6,865 bases of DNA, from assembly GCA_002717185.1 (NCBI GenBank), contig PBDC01000048.1:1-6865 (forward strand), read 5' to 3'. Below, piece after piece: positions 1-5,105 of the stretch; position 1 is the stretch's first letter, and every line of letters starts with the position of its first letter. Position numbers and translations under genes: made by a program. This DNA is from Rhodospirillaceae bacterium (lineage in GTDB: Bacteria > Pseudomonadota > Alphaproteobacteria > UBA8366 > GCA-2717185). The notes under the pieces are model-generated. The model was not told the DNA's origin. It worked only from the letters and a program-made list of their open reading frames with translations, and made no database searches.

Positions 1-1125
1 GGTGTTGCGCAGCCGCGTCCAGTTCGCAGCGAGGTCGGCGACAAACTGAATGCGGTCCGGTACTGGCCGATAGGTTATGATGTCGGCCTCTACAGCCTGA
101 TCGCGGTGGTTTTGGTCCTTGAAAGAGACGGCGCGGGTCAGGACCCGGCCATCGACTTCCGGCAGTGCAACGTTCATTGCGATGTCGCGTGCCGAAAGGC
201 CACGGGTGCCTTTGACCCAACTTTGGTAATCGCCACCGGAGAAAATGGTCTGCAGGATTGGGCAATCGGCATCGTCGAATGGCGTGTCGCTTCGTGTCGC
301 ACCTGGATTGGAAAGCGCAAATCCGGTTCCATTCAGGATTACAGATGGTGTTTTTTGGGCGATCATTGCCCGGACTGTTGCCGCTGCGACAGGATCTTTC
401 AGGCTGGTGACATAGAGTGGAAGGACGTTGAAGTTGACCCCCTCCAGCGCTTCTATCAGCGTATCGATGACATCGGTGTTCGCCGACTGCACAAGCGCGC
501 GGTAGAATACGAGCGCAGCTGCAGGTCGATTGTCATCCCACGGTAGGTCGGCCACTGTGTTGATTGTTGAGTTTGGCCAATAGAGACCGGCGCGCAACAG
601 CGGCGATGGTTCGTGCCAAGCGGCATCATGCCCACACAGGCTGGCGGCGTAGGCTAATAGTGAACGAAAATTTCCCGGTCCGCCATGCACGCAAAATTGC
701 CAGAGCCGGTGTACGGCCTCACCTGGCAACGTAGCCTGTGCCGTCAGTTCCGCATCAGGTTGGTCGTCACCAGGCAGCCAAGCCAAGGCGATATTATGGC
801 GTTGGCACAAGGTGGTAATTTGTTCGACGCCATATTCCCAATAGCTGCGGCCGCCGAGCAGCCGGATGATAACGAGCTTTGCTTGGGAGATGACTGCGTC
901 GGTGTAGAGATCGACCGAGAGGTTGTGTCTAAGTTGCATTACGTTCGCTAGACGCAGTGTCGGGAAGGAGTCGTCTTCTGAGCGATGCCGCGCGTGGGCC
1001 GCGGCCAGACCGGCGATTTCGCTGTCAGCAGCTGTTAACACGACAATTTCACCCGGCGACTGTTCCAGATCGACTGCCGTCGCGCCGTCGTCGATTTCCC
1101 CAGGTTGTGTCGCGAGTAGATGCAT
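1..1125 (-). CDS. cobN: Cobaltochelatase large subunit CobN, N-terminal part (runs off the left edge)
   Basis: CobN is the large subunit of the ATP-dependent aerobic cobaltochelatase, which inserts cobalt into hydrogenobyrinic acid a,c-diamide in the cytoplasm with two smaller AAA-type subunits that are not in this window. Reading the minus strand from the ATG at 1125 gives 375 uninterrupted codons to the window edge; full CobN proteins are roughly 1,250 residues, so about 30% is present. The start MHLLATQPG, the segment RLLGGRSYWEYG (residues 88-99), LYVTSLKDPVAAATV (237-251) and LPEVDGRVLTRAVSFK (331-346) are typical of the CobN/magnesium-chelatase H family. The start lies 8 bp after the cobW stop and its Shine-Dalgarno is weak: a GGGG lies in the last cobW codons. 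Translational coupling to cobW is therefore likely. It is the third gene of the riboswitch-led operon. ChlH/BchH is an alternative paralogue, but the cobW neighbour and the N-terminal sequence favour CobN. Confidence 0.96.
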   Translation of the reverse strand, partial: MHLLATQPGEIDDGATAVDLEQSPGEIVVLTAADSEIAGLAAAHARHRSEDDSFPTLRLANVMQLRHNLSVDLYTDAVISQAKLVIIRLLGGRSYWEYGVEQITTLCQRHNIALAWLPGDDQPDAELTAQATLPGEAVHRLWQFCVHGGPGNFRSLLAYAASLCGHDAAWHEPSPLLRAGLYWPNSTINTVADLPWDDNRPAAALVFYRALVQSANTDVIDTLIEALEGVNFNVLPLYVTSLKDPVAAATVRAMIAQKTPSVILNGTGFALSNPGATRSDTPFDDADCPILQTIFSGGDYQSWVKGTRGLSARDIAMNVALPEVDGRVLTRAVSFKDQNHRDQAVEADIITYRPVPDRIQFVADLAANWTRLRNT

Positions 1126-1133
1126 TCGTGGTG

Positions 1134-2165
1134 CTAGCCCCGGATCATGTATTCGATGGATGGCCGGTCCAAACCAGCTAAGCCGATTACGACTATCTGG
1201 CTGTTCCGATTTTCATCCGTGCGCCAGTCGCGGTCGAAGTAACGCTGTAGGCGCAGACCGACGCCTTGTATCGCTTCACGCCGCGCTTTGCCGGGTCGAT
1301 CCAGGAATCCCTTGATGCGCAGGATATCGTGTTTTTGGATCGCGCCGGCTAGTCGTGCCTCAAACGCATCGATATCTTCAATGGGTCCCAAGTCGACCAC
1401 AAAGCTCTCGAAATCATCGTGGTCGTGCTCGCCGTCGACGTCATCATGGTGCGAGGGCCGGTTGTCGAGGTCGTTCTCGCTTGCCGCGGCAAGGCCGAGC
1501 AGGACAGTTGGATCGAGCTGCGCGTGCGATGCCCCCACTACCTTCGTGCCATCTCGCAATTGTGCGGCGAGTTTTTCGCGGAGACCTGGCACCTTTTTAT
1601 CGTCGACCAAGTCGCACTTGTTTAGCACGACGACATCGGCGCAGGACAATTGATCTTCGAAAACCTCTTCCAGCGGGTCTTCATGGTCTAGTGCCGGATC
1701 GTTTTCTCGGGCCGCCTGCACCGCAATCGGATCAGGTGCCATACGGCCATCATCAACGGCGGCGGCGTCAACTACTGTAACTACGCCGTCGACCGTGACT
1801 TTGCTGCGGATTTCTGGCCAGTTGAAGGCTTTGATCAGTGGCTTGGGCAGCGCCAGCCCAGATGTCTCGATGACGATATGATCCGGCTGTTCGTCACGCG
1901 CGAGTATTGATTCCATCGCTGGTAGGAAGTCGTCTGCGACGGTACAGCAGATGCAGCCATTGGCCAGCTCGACCACATCCTTTTCGTCGCAGCCCTCGAT
2001 GCCGCAGCCAAGCAGGAGCTCTCGGTCGATACCGAGGTCGCCGAATTCATTGATTAGGAAGGCAAGACGACGGCCTTGATTGTTCTCGACCAGATGCCGG
2101 ATCAGGCTGGTTTTGCCAGCGCCTAGGAAACCGGTGATGACGGTTGCAGGAATTTTTTCGGCCAT
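1134..2165 (-). CDS. cobW: Cobalamin biosynthesis protein CobW (G3E-family GTPase, cobalt chaperone)
   Basis: This is a 343-residue G3E P-loop GTPase. The family delivers metals to client enzymes; CobW is thought to supply cobalt to the CobN chelatase. Visible motifs are Walker A GFLGAGKTS (12-20), NEFGD (39-43), the metal-site CICC (71-74), ETSG (100-103) and the guanine-specificity motif NKCD (182-185). A histidine/aspartate-rich loop (HHDDVDGEHDHDD, 239-251) joins the GTPase domain to the C-terminal CobW_C domain (about 254-343). Length is normal for CobW. The ATG start is set by a strong AGGAG five bases upstream that overlaps the cobU stop codon. CobW lies between cobU and cobN with 8-bp gaps on both sides, so all three are probably one transcript. 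Other G3E members (zinc or nickel chaperones) share these motifs; the position next to cobN behind a B12 riboswitch makes the cobalt role the best reading. Confidence 0.97.
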   Translation of the reverse strand: MAEKIPATVITGFLGAGKTSLIRHLVENNQGRRLAFLINEFGDLGIDRELLLGCGIEGCDEKDVVELANGCICCTVADDFLPAMESILARDEQPDHIVIETSGLALPKPLIKAFNWPEIRSKVTVDGVVTVVDAAAVDDGRMAPDPIAVQAARENDPALDHEDPLEEVFEDQLSCADVVVLNKCDLVDDKKVPGLREKLAAQLRDGTKVVGASHAQLDPTVLLGLAAASENDLDNRPSHHDDVDGEHDHDDFESFVVDLGPIEDIDAFEARLAGAIQKHDILRIKGFLDRPGKARREAIQGVGLRLQRYFDRDWRTDENRNSQIVVIGLAGLDRPSIEYMIRG

Positions 2166-2170
2166 AATGT

Positions 2171-2175
2171 CTCCT
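2171..2175 (-). promoter_or_regulatory. Ribosome binding site of cobW overlapping the cobU stop codon
   Basis: The minus strand reads AGGAG, ending five bases before the cobW ATG at 2165. Its first bases are part of the TAG stop codon of cobU (2174-2176). This arrangement is typical of translationally coupled genes and supports the cobW start chosen here. Confidence 0.75.
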
Positions 2176-2710
2176 ACGTATTCGTTTCTTTTAAGAGCTG
2201 CGGCAAACCGGCGGTGACGAGGTAGACCCGGTCTGCTGCTGCAGCGATTCTTTGGTTCATGCGACCGGCTTCGTTACGGAAGCGGCGCGCCAGCGCGTTC
2301 TCCGGCACGATGCCGTCTCCAACCTCGTTAGAGACCAATACGGTAGGACCGCGCAGTGTGGCGAGGGAACTGACGAGAGCACTGATCTCTAGTTCCGGGT
2401 CTTTGTTGGCTAACAACAGGTTGGAAAGCCACAAGGTTAAGCAATCAACAAGAACAGGACGGTTAGCATGGGTGTGTCTGGCTAGGGCAGCGGTTAGTGA
2501 GATCGGTTCCTCGACCGTCGTCCAGTGTTCTCCACGGCGGGCGCGATGGCGCTGGATCTTGATTTTCATTTCGTCGTCGCCCGCGGTCGCCGTGGCTAGA
2601 TAAGTGGCGCCGTTACCAAGTATTCCGAAGCCAGCCGTGATCAATGATTCGGCAAAAACGCTTTTGCCAGATGCTGCGCCACCGAGGACGAGCGTGACGG
2701 GACGCAACAA
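2174..2710 (-). CDS. cobU: Bifunctional adenosylcobinamide kinase / adenosylcobinamide-phosphate guanylyltransferase
   Basis: This is a 178-residue CobU/CobP enzyme (cobP in the Pseudomonas scheme). It phosphorylates adenosylcobinamide and then transfers GMP to give adenosylcobinamide-GDP, the substrate of CobS. Motifs in order are the P-loop GGAASGKS (10-17), a YLATATAGDDEM segment (37-48), a basic RHRARR segment (54-59) whose His55 matches the position of the guanylylated histidine in Salmonella CobU, WTTVEEP (63-69), VDCLTLWLSN (88-97), SNEVGDGIVP (127-136) and a C-terminal AGRMNQRIAAAAD block (148-160). Length matches the family. The start is a TTG at 2710, chosen because the sequence begins just ahead of the P-loop as expected, no in-frame ATG lies nearby, and an AGGA sits eight bases upstream. 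It is the first gene behind the cobalamin riboswitch and is followed 8 bp later by cobW. Confidence 0.97.
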   Translation of the reverse strand: MLRPVTLVLGGAASGKSVFAESLITAGFGILGNGATYLATATAGDDEMKIKIQRHRARRGEHWTTVEEPISLTAALARHTHANRPVLVDCLTLWLSNLLLANKDPELEISALVSSLATLRGPTVLVSNEVGDGIVPENALARRFRNEAGRMNQRIAAAADRVYLVTAGLPQLLKETNT

Positions 2711-2718
2711 ATCTTCGT

Positions 2719-2722
2719 TCCT
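2719..2722 (-). promoter_or_regulatory. Ribosome binding site for the TTG start of cobU
   Basis: The minus strand has AGGA inside AAAAGGAACG, leaving eight bases before the TTG start at 2710. It decides between this TTG and the next one three bases on. The sequence between this site and the start (CGAAGA) can pair with a segment beside the B12 box, so this is the probable target of riboswitch control. Confidence 0.7.
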
Positions 2723-2728
2723 TTTGAT

Positions 2729-2773
2729 GGCGCGAACCTCCGCCCGAGGGAGCCAGTCAAATTGCGCCGAAGA
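2729..2773 (-). promoter_or_regulatory. Putative expression platform hairpin of the cobalamin riboswitch
   Basis: Between the B12 box and the cobU ribosome binding site the RNA can fold into an imperfect hairpin. Outer arms GGCGC (2768-2764) and GCGCC (2733-2729) are perfect complements, with an inner CTCC/GGAG pairing (2752-2749 with 2741-2738). There is no run of T after it, so a transcription terminator is unlikely and control of translation is the better guess. The segment at 2773-2768 can also pair with CGAAGA at 2717-2712, just ahead of the cobU start. The pairings are seen directly; the mechanism is inference. Confidence 0.45.
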
Positions 2774-2918
2774 GGTCTCCTGGCTCAGGCGGTTGAGTGA
2801 CCGGAACGCCTTCCCAACTCTTGTCAGTGGCGTAGTGTCCCGGTCCCGCCGATCACAGTTGCGGGGGCAGCGCCGGTTTCACACCGGACTTCACTGTTTC
2901 GACACGCGAAACCCAACG
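2768..2918 (-). ncRNA. Cobalamin (adenosylcobalamin) riboswitch
   Basis: The minus-strand leader of cobU carries the conserved core of the cobalamin riboswitch in the right order. A hairpin GTTTCG/CGAAAC (2912-2907 with 2901-2896) comes first. It is followed by a P3-type hairpin CCGG(TGTGAAA)CCGG (2887-2873), the highly conserved GCTGCCCCCGCAACTGT (2871-2855), CACTG followed by GGGAAGGCG (within 2829-2807), and the B12 box GAGCCAGGAGACCT (2786-2773). Such elements bind adenosylcobalamin and reduce expression of the downstream genes, here cobU-cobW-cobN. The 5' and 3' limits are approximate. The element begins about 40 bp after the stop codon of the DUF2062 gene on the same strand. I could not place a convincing promoter for it, so it may be served partly by read-through. 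Confidence 0.97.
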
Positions 2919-2958
2919 GTAGCGGGGTCGAGTACTGAGGGCAAGGGGTGATCTAGCC

Positions 2959-3537
2959 TTACTGATGCATCTCTGGGCGCGTGACGATTTTTTTGTGTCG
3001 CCGACGGAACCGATTGACCAGACGCAGGCTCCAGCGATAGCTCAGCCAGGATGCGATAATGGCCCAAGGGATCGAACCGACAAACATTGGCACACCCCAG
3101 ATGCGAAAAAGGTCGACGGTATAAATCCACAGTGATTCGACAGTACCCGCATCTGTCTCCAAGGATTTTTGCAGCATGGAAACGAATTCGTCATAGCCTG
3201 TTAGGCTACCTTCCGCACCCAGCATGAGTCTGCCCGTTACGAGGAACACATAATAGATAGGACCTAGCGTGAACACGTTGGTAACCCAGGTCCACGCCAT
3301 AGCAACAACGACGTTGAAGTTCCATTGTGGCCGGAAATAACGGACCGGCAGCCAAATCAAGAAGACAATCGGCATCTGAATACCGACCGTTGGTGTCATG
3401 GCGACAAGCATGCCGAATAACACGCTGCGCGCCGTATATTCGGGAGGCGTTTTGGCGCGAAGCACTGGCATAATCAATCGATAGAGGATGAGACGTCGAA
3501 ACCGCGTCGCAAGACGGCGGCCTATCGAATTTGCCAC
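2959..3537 (-). CDS. DUF2062 family membrane protein of unknown function
   Basis: This is a 192-residue protein whose middle resembles the DUF2062 family: a hydrophobic segment with PTVGIQMP (49-56), an Arg/Asn-containing stretch (RYFRPQWNFN, 66-75), then WTWVTNVFTLGPIYYVFLVTG (82-102), similar to the family's NP-x-T-x-x-P-x-Y pattern but with valine-phenylalanine in place of the usual proline. Hydrophobic segments lie at about 37-63, 76-101 and 146-166. Both ends are basic (N-terminal RRLATRFRR, C-terminal RFRRRHKK), suggesting an inner-membrane protein with cytoplasmic tails. The start is a GTG at 3537 with GGAAGA eight bases upstream. A good promoter lies upstream, so it can be expressed independently of cobS-cobC. 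The function of this family is unknown to me. A role in B12 metabolism rests only on its position between cobC and the riboswitch. Confidence 0.85.
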   Translation of the reverse strand: MANSIGRRLATRFRRLILYRLIMPVLRAKTPPEYTARSVLFGMLVAMTPTVGIQMPIVFLIWLPVRYFRPQWNFNVVVAMAWTWVTNVFTLGPIYYVFLVTGRLMLGAEGSLTGYDEFVSMLQKSLETDAGTVESLWIYTVDLFRIWGVPMFVGSIPWAIIASWLSYRWSLRLVNRFRRRHKKIVTRPEMHQ

Positions 3538-3545
3538 CTTTGAAA

Positions 3546-3551
3546 TCTTCC
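3546..3551 (-). promoter_or_regulatory. Ribosome binding site for the GTG start of the DUF2062 gene
   Basis: The minus strand reads GGAAGA, ending eight bases ahead of the GTG at 3537. It supports that non-ATG start, after which the reading frame continues MANSIGRR. Confidence 0.6.
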
Positions 3552-3577
3552 TTTTCGCGATGCCCGACCCTTTTTAT

Positions 3578-3606
3578 TTTATATCCTTATGATCAGCTTT
3601 GAACAA
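3578..3606 (-). promoter_or_regulatory. Probable sigma70-type promoter of the DUF2062 gene
   Basis: On the minus strand, TTGTTC (3606-3601) is followed after exactly 17 bases by TATAAA (3583-3578). This is a reasonable -35 and a near-consensus -10, within an AT-rich patch (3571-3600) that contrasts with the surrounding DNA. The expected start of transcription, near 3570, lies about 35 bases ahead of the GTG start codon. Recognised by eye only. Confidence 0.55.
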
Positions 3607-3617
3607 TGGACATGGCC

Positions 3618-4238
3618 TTAACAAGGCGGTTGATTAACCGCGTTAATCCGCCAGGCACTGCCATCAGCGCGGTCCGTGATTAGGTCGAGCCTTGTGATTC
3701 CGAGATTTTGCGTAGCAAAGGCGAGCGCGGTTTCCGGATCGAGCCGCAAGGCCAAAGACAAGGCGGCGCGGATGGTGCCGCCATGGGTAACCGCGATAAT
3801 ATCGCGGCCAGCATATTCCTCTGAGAGGCGATTGATCGTCGGTGTGACGCGGCCAATAAGGTTAACGAAATTCTCGCCGTTTGGTGGCTGAATGAATGCA
3901 GGTACGCTCCAGTGGCGGTGCGGCGTTGCGTTGCGTTGCGCCGCGAAGGCTTCATGTGTCATGCCTTGCCAGTCGCCGAAATGCTGTTCACGTAGATCGG
4001 GTTCGACAATTGGCGGTGGCAATTCCAGGCCTGATTTTCGAATTGTGTCTGCGGTCTGGATCGTCCGTCTTAGATCGCTGGTCACTAGGACCGCTCCTTT
4101 TGGTAATTCGCGCGCTAAGCCGTTGAAAGCAGCAATGTCGCTGCAATCCGCATCCAGATCCATCTGTCCGTAGACGATATTCCGACCGGTCGGCACCGGT
4201 GCGTGCCGAATCCACCACCAGCGGGTTACGGTGCCCAA
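3618..4238 (-). CDS. cobC: Histidine phosphatase family protein, probable alpha-ribazole phosphatase CobC
   Basis: This is a 206-residue member of the phosphoglycerate-mutase-like histidine phosphatase family. The RHAP motif (11-14) carries the phosphorylated His12. Other catalytic-pocket residues are Arg58 in SDLRRTIQTA (54-63), Glu84 in LREQHFGDWQG (82-92) and His152 in VTHGGTIRAAL (150-160). CobC removes the 5'-phosphate from alpha-ribazole phosphate or adenosylcobalamin phosphate, the final step of nucleotide-loop assembly. Directly upstream is cobS, 19 bp away on the same strand, which strongly favours this role over a general phosphatase. The start is TTG at 4238, with a strong GGGAG eight bases upstream and the usual short lead before RHAP. 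A three-copy CGTTG repeat lies inside the gene (3924-3938) and a stem-loop at its 3' end. Confidence 0.88.
   Translation of the reverse strand: MGTVTRWWWIRHAPVPTGRNIVYGQMDLDADCSDIAAFNGLARELPKGAVLVTSDLRRTIQTADTIRKSGLELPPPIVEPDLREQHFGDWQGMTHEAFAAQRNATPHRHWSVPAFIQPPNGENFVNLIGRVTPTINRLSEEYAGRDIIAVTHGGTIRAALSLALRLDPETALAFATQNLGITRLDLITDRADGSAWRINAVNQPPC
3625..3652 (-). terminator. Stem-loop at the end of cobC, possible weak terminator
   Basis: A perfect 7-bp inverted repeat GATTAAC/GTTAATC (3632-3638 and 3642-3648) with a 3-base loop is extended, past a 3-base bulge, by GGCG/CGCC (3625-3628 and 3649-3652). In the minus-strand RNA it is followed by TTGTT, only a poor T-run, so termination would be partial at best. 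It lies in the last codons of cobC, before the TAA at 3620-3618. A second small hairpin GCCTT/AAGGC (3615-3619 and 3623-3627) overlaps it. Confidence 0.4.
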
Positions 4239-4246
4239 GGTTGTTT

Positions 4247-4251
4247 CTCCC
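4247..4251 (-). promoter_or_regulatory. Ribosome binding site for the TTG start of cobC
   Basis: GGGAG on the minus strand sits in the 19-bp gap after the cobS stop, eight bases ahead of the TTG start at 4238. It decides the start, since no in-frame ATG precedes the RHAP motif. Confidence 0.7.
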
Positions 4252-4257
4252 GATTCT

Positions 4258-5022
4258 CTAGAGTGACGCAGCGAGGAATAGCAATACGGCTATCTCCGTA
4301 GTCTGCTGTGCAGCGCCAAGTATGTCGCCGTTATAACCGCCGATCAGATGCTTCGCCAGCAACGCCACGCCGCCCACTGCGAGTGTGCCGAAAATCAGTG
4401 CGCCGAAGCCGGTTGCTGGGCCTAGAAAGATGATTACCCCCACGATGGCAAGACCCGAAGACAACAGGACCGGTGCTCGCTTCGGTTTCCCGGCCGTGGC
4501 GGCAACACCCGAATCGCTCGCTAAATTCAAACCGTACATCATCGCTGGTAACAATCCGCGCGACAAGATGGCGACAGCGACCAGTGCCACGAACCCTTTT
4601 TCCGCGATGGTTGCCAGCGTGGTGGCGCGGAGGCCGACGCTGAAAATTAGGGCCAGGACGCCGAAAGCTCCGATACGGCTATCACGCATGATTTCCAGGC
4701 GCCGGGCGGGATCGCTACCGCCAAGCCCGTCGGCCATATCCGCCAGGCCGTCTTCGTGTAGTGCTCCGGTAAGGAAGGCCACTGCGAGCAGGGCTAGCAA
4801 TGCAGCTGCCAGAGGTGAAAAGCCGAGGTAAATGGGAATTACGAAGGCTGCCCCCGCTGCTCCGCCGACGAATAGACCAGCTATGGGAAAAGCCCAGCAG
4901 GCGCGGGCCAAGTCAAAATGCGCTGCGTTGATAGGTAATCTAGTCAGGAACGCTGTCGCAGCACGCACATCTTCGAGGGCGCGTTTTGCGGGAGAGGCAG
5001 ATGGCGAAGGTGTATGGTTCAT
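4258..5022 (-). CDS. cobS: Adenosylcobinamide-GDP ribazoletransferase (cobalamin-5'-phosphate synthase)
   Basis: This is a 254-residue polytopic inner-membrane enzyme (cobV in the Pseudomonas scheme) that joins adenosylcobinamide-GDP with alpha-ribazole or its phosphate. Family motifs are FLTRLPI (25-31), the acidic GALHEDGLADMADGLGG (86-102), MRDSRIGAFG (112-121), an Arg at 155 in ILSRGL, and GGYNGDILGAAQQTTE (228-243). Between them are several hydrophobic stretches (about 43-65, 67-87, 119-137, 143-163, 186-223 and 244-254), as expected. The length is normal. The ATG at 5022 leaves a typical 24-residue lead before FLTRLP, but no clear Shine-Dalgarno precedes it; a GTG at codon 19 is a less likely alternative. 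It is divergent from cobT, 83 bp away, and forms a two-gene unit with cobC. No B12 riboswitch fits in that spacer. Confidence 0.97.
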   Translation of the reverse strand: MNHTPSPSASPAKRALEDVRAATAFLTRLPINAAHFDLARACWAFPIAGLFVGGAAGAAFVIPIYLGFSPLAAALLALLAVAFLTGALHEDGLADMADGLGGSDPARRLEIMRDSRIGAFGVLALIFSVGLRATTLATIAEKGFVALVAVAILSRGLLPAMMYGLNLASDSGVAATAGKPKRAPVLLSSGLAIVGVIIFLGPATGFGALIFGTLAVGGVALLAKHLIGGYNGDILGAAQQTTEIAVLLFLAASL

Positions 5023-5035
5023 TTGTGAGTCGCAT

Positions 5036-5064
5036 TTGCCGAATGAGCGGAACCGTCATATACG
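5036..5064 (+). promoter_or_regulatory. Probable sigma70-type promoter of cobT (cobT-regB)
   Basis: TTGCCG (5036-5041) and TATACG (5059-5064) are separated by exactly 17 bases, four matches each to the -35 and -10 consensus. Transcription would start near 5071, giving a leader of about 35 bases before the ATG at 5106. If real, it excludes the upstream in-frame ATGs at 4986, 5001 and 5044. An imperfect palindrome GTCATATACGAC (5055-5066) overlaps the -10. Recognised by eye only. Confidence 0.45.
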
Positions 5065-5090
5065 ACACAACCGGTCAAACGAGAACAACT

Positions 5091-5096
5091 AGGCGG
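5091..5096 (+). promoter_or_regulatory. Ribosome binding site of cobT
   Basis: AGGCGG lies nine bases ahead of the ATG at 5106, a workable Shine-Dalgarno that supports this start over the longer in-frame extensions beginning at 4986 or 5044. Confidence 0.5.
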
Positions 5097-5105
5097 TATC
5101 AGAGT

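Noticed and set aside
106..1315. Open frames on the plus strand at 106-546, 685-951, 923-1315 and 957-1181
   Set aside because: They lie antisense to cobN and the end of cobW, have no recognisable family sequence, and the minus strand is continuously open with clear CobN motifs.
1288..2050. Plus-strand frames at 1288-1653, 1355-1780 and 1419-1625, and a minus-strand frame at 1835-2050
   Set aside because: All are shadows of cobW in other frames, with low-complexity Arg/Ser-rich translations.
2916..2944. Promoter candidate TTGCCC-17-TACCGT on the minus strand just upstream of the riboswitch
   Set aside because: The -10 is poor, and transcription from it would begin near 2909, inside the first riboswitch hairpin (2912-2896), so it would cut the aptamer.
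2259..3130. Plus-strand frames at 2259-2603 and 2604-2951 and a minus-strand frame at 2891-3130
   Set aside because: They overlap cobU, the riboswitch or the DUF2062 gene; the sequence in these places is explained by those features.
4986..5105. An N-terminal extension of cobT starting at 4986 or 5044
   Set aside because: The extra residues do not resemble CobT, the longest version overlaps cobS antisense, and the promoter-like sequence at 5036-5064 lies downstream of or across these starts. The ATG at 5106 has a Shine-Dalgarno.
5023..5105. Promoter candidates for cobS on the minus strand (for example TTGTTC with TCGTAT)
   Set aside because: Spacing or -10 match is too weak to claim; a cobS promoter must exist nearby, but I cannot place it.
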